Source: Zavarzinella sp. (GTDB lineage: Bacteria > Planctomycetota > Planctomycetia > Gemmatales > Gemmataceae). From it: a DNA stretch of 64,000 bases. The stretch is taken from assembly GCA_041399155.1 (NCBI GenBank), contig JAWKTI010000002.1, positions 186,001 to 250,000 of the forward strand, read 5' to 3'. This document shows, piece after piece, positions 37,932-46,878 of this stretch. Both the position numbers and the translations under genes were made by a program. How positions within the stretch are numbered: the stretch's first letter is position 1; each line of letters starts with the position of its first letter. The notes beneath the pieces were generated by a model, which saw only the letters and a list, made by a program, of their open reading frames with translations, searched no databases and was not told where the DNA came from.

Positions 37932-39944
37932 CTATTCACTCGGAAGCATTGCTTCAAAGTCGTCTTCAGAAATTACCGTTACACCCAGTTCGGTGGCTTT
38001 GGCCAGCTTGGAGCCTGCATCAGCACCAGCAATCAAGAGGGATGTTTTTTTGGAAACACTTCCTGCAACGGTGCCACCGTATGTTTTGATTAGCGATTCA
38101 ATTTCGGTGCGTTTATACTTGGTTAGTGTGCCAGTCACCACCAGCGTTTTGCCCGCAAACACCTGGGCGTGGGTGGTGGTGCTGACTGGTTGCTCCATGC
38201 ATACTCCAGCCGCCTTTAACTGCTGCACCAGTTCTATACCGGTGGGGCTATGGAAGAAATCGAAGATATATTTCGCCCTTTTTGGCCCCAAACCTTTTAC
38301 AGTTGAAATCTGATCTTCGCTGGCAGCCACTAACTGATCCATCGTTGGGAACTCTTTGGCAATAATTTCCGACAGGCTGTCCCCCACCGTATAGATGCTG
38401 AGTGCGGCGATTAATCTTGCCAGCGTGCGGCCTTTGCTCGCTTCAATTCCTTTTAACAGGTTGGTAGCTTTTGCTTTTTTAAACTTGTCGAGCGTCAGCA
38501 GTTGCTTTTCGGTCAGCGAATAAAGATCGGGAAGGCTTTTGACGAGTCCGCTTTCGACCAATTGTTTTGCTACTTCGTCGCCCAGTCCATCAATATCCAT
38601 CCGCTCGCGGTTGGCATAGGAAATTAACCGTCCAGATAGTTGGGCGGGACACGTGGCCGTATTGGTGCAGCGGTAGCCGTAACTACTGTTACTTTCCTGC
38701 CGTTCTACCGCACCCTGACAGATCGGACAGGTGCTGGGCCAGACGAGTGGTTTTTCCTCTCCGGTTCGGGATTCCGTAATCACCTGAACCACCTGTGGTA
38801 TGATTTCCCCCGCTTTTTCCACCACCACGGAATCACCCACACGGGCATCGAGCTGGTCGACAATGAAGGCGTTGTGCATGCTCGCTCGACTGACGGTAGT
38901 GCCTGCCAGACGCACCGGTGGCTGAAAAATGGCCACGGGGGTCAGCTCACCAAACTTGCCCACGGAAAGTTCAATTTCACCAATTTTGGTAATTGCCTGT
39001 TCCGCAGCAAATTTGTACGCTCGTGCCCACCGTGGGACTTTGGAAGTAAAACCGAGTTGCTCCCGCAACGCAAACGAGTTTACTTTTACCACCATGCCGT
39101 CGGTATCATAGGGCAAATCGTGGCGTTTCGTGTTCCAGGTATCGCAAAAGGCAATCACTTCCTCAATCGTCTGACAGTGGGCCGTGTGGGGGTTTACCTG
39201 CAAGCCCATTTCCTTAAAAAGCTCTAATAATTCAAGCTGCGTATTACAATTAATGTCGTCTGCATAACCGAAACCATATGCAAATAGCCGCAACTTCCGT
39301 TTGCGAGACTGCGCAGGATCGAGCAGTTTCAGGGTACCAGCGGTCAAATTTCGTGTGTTTTCGTACGGTTTCTCCCCTTCAGCCGTGCGTTCCAGGTTAA
39401 TTCTCACAAATTCTTCATGAGTCATGTACATTTCGCCCCGAATTTCCAATCGATTCGGAACGCGCTCCCCCGCCAGTTTCAGTGGCACATCCAGAATGGT
39501 GCGTAAGTTGTGGCTGACATCGTCGCCGGTATCGCCATCCCCACGAGTGGCACCAAACTGGAAAATCCCACCTTCATAGGTCACGGAAATCGAAACTCCA
39601 TCGATTTTCAGTTCCAACGTGTAGTCGACATGCTCTCCCGCAGCTGCTTTTCGGACATCTTTGTCGAATTTGATTAAGTCTGCCGAATCGTAGCTGTTTT
39701 CCAGAGACAGCATCGGCACCTGGTGGGTGATTTTGGCAAATCCTTCGATCGGTTGCCCACCGACACGTTGTGTGGGGCTATCCGGAGTTGCCAGTTGCGG
39801 GTGAGCTTTTTCCAGATCGACCAGCTCCTGCAGCAAGCGGTCAAACTCCCGATCTGAGATTTCCGGTTCCGCATCCACATAGTACCGCTGATTGTGGTAA
39901 TCAATCTGCTGGCGAAGCTCGCTGATTCGTTGCTCGATACTCAT
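37932..39944 (-). CDS. ligA: NAD+-dependent DNA ligase
   Basis: The product is 670 residues, the usual family size. Order: domain Ia (YYVDAEPEISDREFD), the nucleotidyltransferase with adenylated lysine in KIDG (113-116), the OB fold, a four-cysteine zinc finger (CPICQGA then RCTNTATCPAQ), HhH repeats around YTVGDSLSEIIAKEF and KGLGPKRAKYI, and a C-terminal BRCT domain (FAGKTLVVTGTL). It seals nicks in replication and repair. The start at 39944 has TGAGAA upstream. The gene is complete. Confidence 0.97.
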   Translation of the reverse strand: MSIEQRISELRQQIDYHNQRYYVDAEPEISDREFDRLLQELVDLEKAHPQLATPDSPTQRVGGQPIEGFAKITHQVPMLSLENSYDSADLIKFDKDVRKAAAGEHVDYTLELKIDGVSISVTYEGGIFQFGATRGDGDTGDDVSHNLRTILDVPLKLAGERVPNRLEIRGEMYMTHEEFVRINLERTAEGEKPYENTRNLTAGTLKLLDPAQSRKRKLRLFAYGFGYADDINCNTQLELLELFKEMGLQVNPHTAHCQTIEEVIAFCDTWNTKRHDLPYDTDGMVVKVNSFALREQLGFTSKVPRWARAYKFAAEQAITKIGEIELSVGKFGELTPVAIFQPPVRLAGTTVSRASMHNAFIVDQLDARVGDSVVVEKAGEIIPQVVQVITESRTGEEKPLVWPSTCPICQGAVERQESNSSYGYRCTNTATCPAQLSGRLISYANRERMDIDGLGDEVAKQLVESGLVKSLPDLYSLTEKQLLTLDKFKKAKATNLLKGIEASKGRTLARLIAALSIYTVGDSLSEIIAKEFPTMDQLVAASEDQISTVKGLGPKRAKYIFDFFHSPTGIELVQQLKAAGVCMEQPVSTTTHAQVFAGKTLVVTGTLTKYKRTEIESLIKTYGGTVAGSVSKKTSLLIAGADAGSKLAKATELGVTVISEDDFEAMLPSE

Positions 39945-40137
39945 CGTTTTCTCACAAATGAACTGCCGAAGGTTCTTTTCTTTGTACTTTTTTTCCGGCA
40001 GAATGCCTGTTTTCCCAAGTGGGATGAAATGTAACGAATAGAAAGTGCTCGAACCAGCTCAGTTGTCGATTTTCTCAAGGATGGGCACAAATGTGATCGT
40101 GCAATGAAATTATTGCTTCAGCAATGTCAGGACGAAA

Positions 40138-41043
40138 TCAGTCATCCTGAATCACTTCCCCGCCCGCAATGGTGCCATATGCCTCCCATGCAAATGGGTT
40201 GATGCTGTTTTTCAGCATTCGCACCGAGCCATCACCAAACAGGGTGTTCACCCCTGCTGTATGGCGTGAAGTGGGGTCTTCCACATGCTGCAGGTTGTTG
40301 TTGGGCACGCGGCCTTCATCATGTTCTCCCGTATTGGTCAGAATCAGCGTGGGCGGACCTTCTGGCCCGTACGCAGGATTCAGTGGGGGATTATGAGAAT
40401 CGGTAATCGCACCCACCCAGGTGGTCAGTGGCGAACGTTTGCTGTCTCGTTCGATAACAAAGATGGTGTTACTTGTCCCATCCGTAATGCCGGATGTCGA
40501 AATTTTGCTGTTACGCAGCAGAATACCTGTGTTCACATCAGGGTTATCAGTGACCTCGAAGGTCCCGCCCATCCCAACGTAGTTTGAAAAGGCGACATTG
40601 ACTGAGCCTGTAGCGGTGGGAATCAAACACAATTCCTGCGAAGGCGAATCAGAGGGGCAGCGATATCCTTTCAGAATTGTAGTACGTACAGCCGCATGGA
40701 ACGGATCGCTGATATCGCGGGTGATATCGATCTGTCGAAACAGATTTTCCTGCTCTAAATAGGGTAACAGATACGCACCCCAGCCCCAGCCTGGTCCAAG
40801 GCCATCCCCATTCACGGAAGCGGGTGTTGAAGTGTAACCTGGGCAAAAATGATCATAGGTGGCGTGATAATTATGCATGGCCAGCCCAATCTGCTTCAGA
40901 TTATTAGTGCATTTGGCTCGATTGGCTGCTTCCCGCACTTTCTGCACGGCGGGCAGTAACAGGCCAATCAAAATGGCGATGATCGCAATCACCACCAGCA
41001 GTTCAATCAGGGTAAACCCCTTCTTTGTAAAACGCGGTTCCAT
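40138..41043 (-). CDS. DUF1559 (prepilin-like, SBP_bac_10) protein
   Basis: The product is 301 residues from ATG 41043, since the type IV prepilin leader KKGFTLIELLVVIAIIAILIGLLLPAVQKVREAANR must be N-terminal. The leader is cut before Phe-Thr by prepilin peptidase in studied systems. The following KCTNNLKQIGLAMHNY and the C-terminal LFGDGSVRMLKNSIN identify the DUF1559 family, present in dozens to hundreds of copies in planctomycetes. It is probably a pseudopilin-like surface or periplasmic protein, role unknown. Divergent from nadK. Confidence 0.9.
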   Translation of the reverse strand: MEPRFTKKGFTLIELLVVIAIIAILIGLLLPAVQKVREAANRAKCTNNLKQIGLAMHNYHATYDHFCPGYTSTPASVNGDGLGPGWGWGAYLLPYLEQENLFRQIDITRDISDPFHAAVRTTILKGYRCPSDSPSQELCLIPTATGSVNVAFSNYVGMGGTFEVTDNPDVNTGILLRNSKISTSGITDGTSNTIFVIERDSKRSPLTTWVGAITDSHNPPLNPAYGPEGPPTLILTNTGEHDEGRVPNNNLQHVEDPTSRHTAGVNTLFGDGSVRMLKNSINPFAWEAYGTIAGGEVIQDD

Positions 41044-41205
41044 GAATAGATACTCAACAATAGAAAATATAATTGCGTTAACACAAAGTATAACCAATGT
41101 AAACTCTGTTGCAACATAAATTCTTGAATTCCCAGAAAATAGTGCTGCTGGGCGAATTTTCACCTAAAATCGTGGTAATTCTTGACGCACCGAGTTTGTC
41201 GACGC

Positions 41206-42057
41206 ATGCGATTCATCATTTTGGGTAATGGCCAGAAACCCCGGGTTCCACAGGAAGCAGATCGCCTGCACCGTCGCCTGGTAGAACTGGGTGCGGAGGT
41301 CCTGTTGATCGATCTGTTCCGGGAACGGAATCTACAGCAGGTTCAGGCAGATATCGCACTGGTCTTAGGTGGAGATGGAGCGATTTTGCGTGCTGCCAAT
41401 CAGATGGCGACCAATCAAATACCCGTTTTGGGTGTCAATTTGGGCAGACTGGGGTTTTTGGCGGATCTGGACCCGGATGAGGTCACCAGTTGCCTGGCAG
41501 CCATTTTGCAAGGCGATTACACCACGACATCCCACCTGATGCTGGAATGTCGCCTTCAGACAAATGGTGCCTGCAGTACATTTCTCGGTCTGAACGAAAT
41601 GATTGTCCGCAGTGGGCCACCGTTTAAAATGCTGGATCTGGAAGTGTTGGTAGATCAGCAGGTTGTTTCCCGATTTTTAGGTGATGGAATGATCATCAGC
41701 ACACCAATTGGCTCAACTGCCCACTCGCTTTCAGCGGGAGGGCCAATTCTCGGTCAACAGATCGATGCGATGGTGATGACCCCACTTTCAGGTCATACAC
41801 TTACCGCCCGCCCACTGGTCGATTCAGCCGATAAAGTGTACACGATTCGAGTTCGAAATGCCGAGGGTGCATGGCTGGTGGTTGACGGTCAAACAATTGC
41901 CGAAGTGTTTGATGGTAATGAGTTGCGGGTGTCTCGGTCGCCAACGGTCTTTCGGCTGGTGAAAATTCCCACCAAGAACTATTACCACACACTGCGGGAA
42001 AAACTTCACTGGGGAACCACCCCAAATTACCATGTCGAACCAGATGGAAATCAGTAA
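41206..42057 (+). CDS. nadK: NAD kinase
   Basis: The product is 283 residues from ATG 41206. An upstream TTG at 41182 is in frame but less likely. Signatures are LVLGGDGAILRAAN (GGDG at 55-58), LGVNLGRLGFLAD, the NE motif in GLNEMIV and TPIGSTAHSLSAGGP. It phosphorylates NAD to NADP. The C-terminal sequence ends PTKNYYHTLREKLHWG, as in other bacterial enzymes. It is followed after 44 nt by an ABC permease gene with a probable promoter of its own. Confidence 0.95.
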   Translation: MRFIILGNGQKPRVPQEADRLHRRLVELGAEVLLIDLFRERNLQQVQADIALVLGGDGAILRAANQMATNQIPVLGVNLGRLGFLADLDPDEVTSCLAAILQGDYTTTSHLMLECRLQTNGACSTFLGLNEMIVRSGPPFKMLDLEVLVDQQVVSRFLGDGMIISTPIGSTAHSLSAGGPILGQQIDAMVMTPLSGHTLTARPLVDSADKVYTIRVRNAEGAWLVVDGQTIAEVFDGNELRVSRSPTVFRLVKIPTKNYYHTLREKLHWGTTPNYHVEPDGNQ

Positions 42058-42078
42058 CGTAATAAGGTTCATTCGCGC

Positions 42079-42084
42079 TATAAT
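42079..42084 (+). promoter_or_regulatory. -10 promoter element before the ABC permease gene
   Basis: A perfect TATAAT lies 17 nt before ATG 42102. The -35 region is weak. Any 5' untranslated region would be very short. Confidence 0.3.
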
Positions 42085-42101
42085 GTTGGCAAATTACTGA
42101 C

Positions 42102-43328
42102 ATGAATTCATTTTTTGATCTCATTCCGGCCAGTTTAGTCGTTGCCGTGGCACTTGTTGCTGCAGCAATTCCCTGGGTATGGTCATTGGATAGCCGACCA
42201 TTCAAACAATGGATTAATAATACAACTGTCCTGGGGTATCTACTGGGTGCGGTAGGTGCGATCACCATAGGATTGGCATACTGGATGAATTCTGTTGTCG
42301 AAGTGAAACTGGTGGAAGACCGCGGGTATGTTTTTGCATCCATATTGCATTTTGAATTAATTCTAGACCTTTTTGTCGCGTTGCGTTATTTGCCAGTAGC
42401 CATTTCACCGAAAGGTGGGGCGGTTGCAGTCGCTGCGATGCGTGAAGCGATCCGTCAACCGATGTACTGGTTAATTATGATTGGTTCTGCATTGCTCATT
42501 CTGTTGTTCATGTATGTGCCTTACTTCACACTGGGCGACGATTATACCCTGTACAAACTGGTCGCGTTCGACGTGATTTTGTTATTCCCAGGTTTATTCG
42601 GGTTACTGGTAGCAAGTATCACCATTAATGAAGAAATTGAAGGCCGCACCGCCATCACGGTGATCAGTAAGCCAATCAGCCGCCGCCAGTTTTTTATTGG
42701 CAAGTACATAGGGCTGTTAATGGCCTGCCTGACGATGGCACTGGTGTTAACCTGGGTGCTGACTTACGCACTGAATTACAAACTGACTGCAGAACCGCTG
42801 GACGAATCGAGTGACCTGCTGATGCAGAAGATGTCAGATCAGGTATCTCCCCATGTCGCACAGGCACTGCCCGATGTGAAAGGAAATTCTCTTGGCAAGG
42901 GAATGGGTGTCTGGATGGGAGAAACATTTGCCCACCATATGGGAACAATTCGACTGTTTGGACAGGTGATGGTTTTGCTGGCGATCTGTACCACGCTGGC
43001 AACGCGGATGCACTTTGTCATCAATCTGGTGATCTGCCTGGGTATTTACCTGATGGGCAACCTGGCACCAATCATTCTCCATGCCACCAGAACACAGGAA
43101 AATGATGGCACGGGCATGCAACTGATTAACTTTATCGCCAGATTATTTGATGCGGTATTTCCATCACTGAATTCGTTCGGGATGGGGCCAGCCATTGTGC
43201 GGGATTCCCCACTGGAGCCGATGCAGTTTCTGGTGTTTGTGGCCACCGTGCTCTTTTATGGCGTTCTGTATTCCGGAATTGCACTTCTGTTGGGTTTGTT
43301 TCTGTTTGAAGATCGCGATTTGTCGTAG
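42102..43328 (+). CDS. ABC-2 type transporter permease
   Basis: The product is 408 residues with several membrane helices, including near 8-28, 43-63, 83-100, 123-145, 155-175, 200-225, 290-330 and 375-400. The marker segment INEEIEGRTAITVISKPISRRQFFIGKYIG is the cytoplasmic coupling region typical of NatB/GldF-type ABC-2 permeases. It should pair with an ATP-binding protein, but none is adjacent. Substrate unknown. The gene ends 48 nt before a short upstream frame that leads into the DUF1653-cupin gene. Confidence 0.8.
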   Translation: MNSFFDLIPASLVVAVALVAAAIPWVWSLDSRPFKQWINNTTVLGYLLGAVGAITIGLAYWMNSVVEVKLVEDRGYVFASILHFELILDLFVALRYLPVAISPKGGAVAVAAMREAIRQPMYWLIMIGSALLILLFMYVPYFTLGDDYTLYKLVAFDVILLFPGLFGLLVASITINEEIEGRTAITVISKPISRRQFFIGKYIGLLMACLTMALVLTWVLTYALNYKLTAEPLDESSDLLMQKMSDQVSPHVAQALPDVKGNSLGKGMGVWMGETFAHHMGTIRLFGQVMVLLAICTTLATRMHFVINLVICLGIYLMGNLAPIILHATRTQENDGTGMQLINFIARLFDAVFPSLNSFGMGPAIVRDSPLEPMQFLVFVATVLFYGVLYSGIALLLGLFLFEDRDLS

Positions 43329-43376
43329 TGACCTCAACCGCTTAAGGAAGCGACGAGAGCGAAGTAGAGTAGCACG

Positions 43377-43436
43377 ATGGGATTGTTCGATTTTCTGTTC
43401 GGCAGCAAGAAACGAAGCAATGTGGTGCAGACATGA
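43377..43436 (+). CDS. 19-codon upstream frame overlapping the DUF1653-cupin gene
   Basis: ATG 43377 opens a frame reading MGLFDFLFGSKKRSNVVQT and ends at TGA 43434-43436, overlapping the next ATG (43433) as ATGA. The MGLFDFLFGxKK start is common at the N terminus of longer proteins, so this may be the relic of a truncated gene. It may equally act as a leader peptide that couples translation. There is no proof that it is translated. Confidence 0.3.
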   Translation: MGLFDFLFGSKKRSNVVQT

Positions 43437-43990
43437 GTGAAATTCTTCCCGGTCGCTATCAGCACTACAAAGGCAACGAGTACACCGTCGTCGGCACGGC
43501 TCGGCACAGCGAGACGCTGGAAGAACACATCGTCTACCGGCAGGAGTACGGCGAACACGGGCTGTGGGTGCGTCCGAAGCAGATGTTTTCGGAGACGGTG
43601 AATGTCGATGGAAAGGACGTACCTCGTTTTCAACCCATGGGGTTGAGCAGTGAGCAGGTCGGCGATGGCGTCACCAATATTTTTGATGATCTCCCTTCGT
43701 ATTTGCCAAAAGAAGTAGTGCAGACGCTCATTCGTGCCGCCGACGTGCGCATTGAACGGATCATCTCCCATGGTCACTTTTCAGCAGTAGACTTCTGGTA
43801 CGACCAATCGCAGGCCGAATGGGTAATCGTTTTAAAGGGGGCGGCGAGGTTGCAGTTCGAGGATGGTATGGTCGAAATGAAACCCGGTGACTTCATCAAC
43901 ATTCCGGCATTCAAGAAGCATCGAGTCGACTGGACGACACCAGATGAGCCGACCGTGTGGCTAGGCGTGCGGTATGGAGGAACTATCTGA
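43433..43990 (+). CDS. DUF1653-cupin fusion protein
   Basis: The product is 185 residues in two parts. Residues ~5-67 (PGRYQHYKGNEYTVVGTARHSETLEEHIVYRQEYG, then LWVRPKQMFSE) match DUF1653 (PF07866), a small SH3-like barrel usually encoded alone. Residues ~90-183 form a cupin: ERIISHGHFS, WVIVLKGAARLQFEDG, MKPGDFINIPAFKKHRV, with the usual G(D)xxxxP and H residues for a metal site. Such cupin halves also occur alone. The fusion may bind a small molecule or an ADP-ribose-like ligand, but the function is unknown. The start overlaps the 19-codon frame upstream. Confidence 0.75.
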   Translation: MSEILPGRYQHYKGNEYTVVGTARHSETLEEHIVYRQEYGEHGLWVRPKQMFSETVNVDGKDVPRFQPMGLSSEQVGDGVTNIFDDLPSYLPKEVVQTLIRAADVRIERIISHGHFSAVDFWYDQSQAEWVIVLKGAARLQFEDGMVEMKPGDFINIPAFKKHRVDWTTPDEPTVWLGVRYGGTI

Positions 43991-44104
43991 TGCAACCTCA
44001 ACCCTGATCTGCGTTCGAGATGCTCCCTTTCTCACATATCCCTCAGCCAGGCGCCTTTCCAGTATGTATAATTTTGAAAAGACATATCTTTTGGTACACC
44101 ACAC

Positions 44105-45076
44105 ATGGCAGAACAGTTTTGGATCGGGGTTGACTTGGGTGGCACCAAGATCCTCACAGGCTTATTCGATTCGCAGTTAAATCTGGTACAGAGAAAAAAA
44201 ACAGCCACCAACGCCAGTGAAGGCGGGCCTGCCGTGGTTGCCCGTGTGGTCGAAACAGTGCACGCCGTTCTGGCGGAACATCAACTGACCACCGACCAGG
44301 TTGCCGGTCTGGGGCTGTCCGTCCCTGGTCAGGTGGTGCTGAATACCAAAGTGGTTCGCTTTGCACCCAACCTGAACTGGCGGGATTTTGACCTGGCACC
44401 ACTCCTGCCGACTACCTGGCAATTTCCCACCGTGGTGCAGAACGATGTTCGCATGGGAACTTATGGGGAATGGAAAAAAGGTGCGGCCATTGGCGCTCAA
44501 CACGTCTTTGGGATCTTTCCCGGTACTGGTGTGGGTGGGGCATTAATCCTCAATGGCGACCTTTTTCACGGTTTTCATGGCCACGCCGGCGAAATTGGGC
44601 ATATTGTGCTGCAATGGCGAAAAGGCCAGACCCTGGAAGATATTGCAGGTCGGAAAAATATCGTCAAGCATGCCAAAGCGATGCTGGCTGACATGCCAAG
44701 AAAAGTCCGCAAGACCTGGAAAGATGTTGACACCGAAAAATTAAAAAGTTCTCAGATTGCCAAGATGTACCAAAACAGCGATCCGATTATGCTGCAGGCA
44801 ATTGATGAAGCCGCCAAAGCCCTGGGTGCGGCAATTGGCAGCGTGGTAAATCTGGTTTCACCGGAAATCATCGTCATTGGTGGGGGGCTGGCAGAGGCAC
44901 TGGGCGAACCGTTTCGCGAACACGTGTGGGAAATAGCGGAACGCTACATTCTGCCCGATGCGGCACTCAACGTACCGTGCGTATTAGCCAAACTGGGCGA
45001 TGATGCGGGAATTACCGGTGCTGCTGCCTATGTGCAGGATCATCTGGCCAGCTTGACGCAAGGAGCAACGGAATAA
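44105..45076 (+). CDS. ROK family sugar kinase (glucokinase-like)
   Basis: The product is 323 residues. The N-terminal IGVDLGGTKILTGL is the phosphate-binding loop. LSVPGQV, VVQNDVRMGTYGEW and FGIFPGTGVGGALILNG follow in ROK order, and VIGGGLAEALGE closes the nucleotide site. The catalytic Asp is in QNDVR, and GHAGEIGH supplies the conserved His. The four-residue cysteine zinc cluster typical of ROK kinases is absent after GEIGHIVL, so it belongs to a zinc-free subgroup. It probably phosphorylates glucose or a related hexose. Its stop overlaps the next start by one base (TAATG). Confidence 0.85.
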   Translation: MAEQFWIGVDLGGTKILTGLFDSQLNLVQRKKTATNASEGGPAVVARVVETVHAVLAEHQLTTDQVAGLGLSVPGQVVLNTKVVRFAPNLNWRDFDLAPLLPTTWQFPTVVQNDVRMGTYGEWKKGAAIGAQHVFGIFPGTGVGGALILNGDLFHGFHGHAGEIGHIVLQWRKGQTLEDIAGRKNIVKHAKAMLADMPRKVRKTWKDVDTEKLKSSQIAKMYQNSDPIMLQAIDEAAKALGAAIGSVVNLVSPEIIVIGGGLAEALGEPFREHVWEIAERYILPDAALNVPCVLAKLGDDAGITGAAAYVQDHLASLTQGATE

Positions 45077-45876
45077 TGCACTTACCGCTGCCACTACCTG
45101 AAATTGCCCAACGCTATCAGCGAGCCTGCGATGCTACCCGTGCCGCAGGCAATATTGCATTAAAATATTTTCATGATCACCTGACGGTGGAATGGAAAGA
45201 AGACGAAAGTCCGGTTACTGTGGCTGATCGTGCTGCGGAAAAAGCCCTCCGCGAACAGTTAAAGCGGTTTTTTCCAAATGATGGCTTTTTTGGCGAGGAA
45301 TATGGCGAAGAAAGTGGCTCCAGCCCATTTCGCTGGATTATCGACCCCATCGATGGAACGCGGTGCTTCATCCGCGGGATCCCCCACTGGGGAACACTGG
45401 TGGGTCTGGAATATCTCGGCCAGATAGTTGCCAGTATCTGTTACGCACCTGCAATGGGCGAATTCTACCGGGCGATGATCGGAGAAGGTGCCTGGCTGAA
45501 TGATGCCCGCATTGCCGTTTCGCAGGAAAAAGAGCTTTCCAGATCGCTGATGTGTTACACGGGTGTCAAAATCTTCCGCAACTATCAGGTGGGTGATGCT
45601 TTTGAACGGGTGCTGGCACAGGTGGAAGGCGCACGAGGTTATGGCGACTACTACGGCTTCATGCTGGTGGCGCGTGGTTCATGCGATCTGTTGGTCGATT
45701 TTGGTTTGCACGCCTGGGATATTGCTGGACTACAGATGATTGTGACAGAAGCGGGTGGAAAATTAACCGACTGGTCTGGTGGAATCGATCTTTTCCGCCC
45801 GGATGTGGTTGCTTCCAACGGCCACCTTCATGCTGAAGTGCTGCAATTGCTGGATTACCAGAAAAGTAATGCTTAG
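45076..45876 (+). CDS. Inositol monophosphatase family phosphatase (histidinol-phosphatase-like)
   Basis: The product is 266 residues. The Li+-sensitive phosphatase fold shows the full metal site: DESPVTVADRAAE, GEEYGEESG, WIIDPIDGTRCFIRG (DPxDGT) and LHAWDIAGLQMIVTEAGG (the second WD motif). It may act on histidinol phosphate (hisN), inositol phosphate or a related sugar phosphate. The FIRGIP segment after the DPIDGT motif resembles HisN enzymes. Coupled to the ROK kinase gene, and followed by a strong hairpin terminator. Confidence 0.88.
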   Translation: MHLPLPLPEIAQRYQRACDATRAAGNIALKYFHDHLTVEWKEDESPVTVADRAAEKALREQLKRFFPNDGFFGEEYGEESGSSPFRWIIDPIDGTRCFIRGIPHWGTLVGLEYLGQIVASICYAPAMGEFYRAMIGEGAWLNDARIAVSQEKELSRSLMCYTGVKIFRNYQVGDAFERVLAQVEGARGYGDYYGFMLVARGSCDLLVDFGLHAWDIAGLQMIVTEAGGKLTDWSGGIDLFRPDVVASNGHLHAEVLQLLDYQKSNA

Positions 45877-45919
45877 AGCGAGCTTCGAGTAATTGTGATC
45901 ATGGCTGTTTAAAGCTTAT

Positions 45920-45949
45920 TGTCTTTCGGCCCCTTCAGGGCCAAAGACA
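45920..45949. terminator. Bidirectional hairpin terminator
   Basis: TGTCTTT-C-GGCCC pairs with GGGCC-AAAGACA, a 12-bp stem with one bulged base and a 5-nt loop. It lies between convergent genes ending at 45876 and 46016. T-rich sequence beyond the stem is modest on both sides. Confidence 0.55.
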
Positions 45950-46015
45950 GTTCAATATCTAGCCCTATTTCAATTTAAGATCAGTCGAATTGAAGTCAAA
46001 ATATTGATTTGCGCT

Positions 46016-46753
46016 CTAATTGCGCTGGCTGGCGTAGTAGGCCACTTCATGCCCCACCAATAGTGCGAACTGCGGTTCGGGCAGCGTATATAGTGGGCCG
46101 GTCCAGGGGTGCAGGTAGATCTGGGCCTGTTGGTGCATGCCTCGGAGCAGATCGTGGTACGCACCGATGCTGATATGTTGCTGTGTGGTAACCGCCTGAT
46201 ACAGTTGTGGCAGGGGGTAATCAGGCGAAGTGCGGTCGCCCATGGCCCACTGCTTGAGTTGGTTCATCACAAAACCGGGAAGTGCTTCCATCGGTTTTGC
46301 AGCCTGATCCACCACCTGCGTGGGACGAGAAGGTACTGCGATTTTTCTGTCGGTTGCTAACTGACTGATACAGTCAGTCACCAGCAGTTTCAGGCTGCTG
46401 ATTGCTGTTTCCAGGTGCTGTAAGGTCCCTTGAATATTGGCCAGTTCTTCCGATTTCAGTTCCAGCACACGAACGCAATCTTCAAGTAGCTGGGTGGGAT
46501 TGGATTGGGCAACCAGATATTCCCGCCCTGCAGGTGTAATGGTGCAGATTTCGACGGGCTGTTTCCCACGTGTATCTTCACTGATGACCTGAAGCCAGCC
46601 AGCATTTTTCGCCTGATCGGCAGCAAATCGGGCAGTGGTATTCGCGGGGAACAACCCAGGTTCCCCTTTGGTGGCGAACAAGGCAAACCCCGCAGGTTCA
46701 CTGACAGCTTTGCTGAGTGCATCCAGAATCATGCGGGTGGATTTATCAGACAC
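46016..46753 (-). CDS. Hypothetical protein with winged-helix-like N terminus
   Basis: The product is 245 residues. The N-terminal 85 residues (MILDALSKAVSEPAGFALFATKGEPGLFP, then WLQVISED, ICTITPAGREYLVAQ) look like a winged-helix module with a wing formed by the TPAGREYL strand, as in MarR/PadR-like regulators. A coiled-coil-like stretch (CVRVLELKSEELANIQGTLQHLETAISSLKLLV) follows, then a C-terminal domain of about 100 residues with aromatic residues (YHDLLRGMHQQAQIYLHPWTGPLY). Not recognised. It lies next to the sigma factor gene with the same orientation. Confidence 0.65.
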   Translation of the reverse strand: MSDKSTRMILDALSKAVSEPAGFALFATKGEPGLFPANTTARFAADQAKNAGWLQVISEDTRGKQPVEICTITPAGREYLVAQSNPTQLLEDCVRVLELKSEELANIQGTLQHLETAISSLKLLVTDCISQLATDRKIAVPSRPTQVVDQAAKPMEALPGFVMNQLKQWAMGDRTSPDYPLPQLYQAVTTQQHISIGAYHDLLRGMHQQAQIYLHPWTGPLYTLPEPQFALLVGHEVAYYASQRN

Positions 46754-46878
46754 GGAAGCCCCTCCAGGCGGCAGCCCACGCGGGGGAAGACAAATTTGTG
46801 CGCAAACGCTTGCTATGCAACCATTTGCAACAAAAAACCGCCCCCCACCGTAACTAGGAACATGGGACAGAAACTGTA

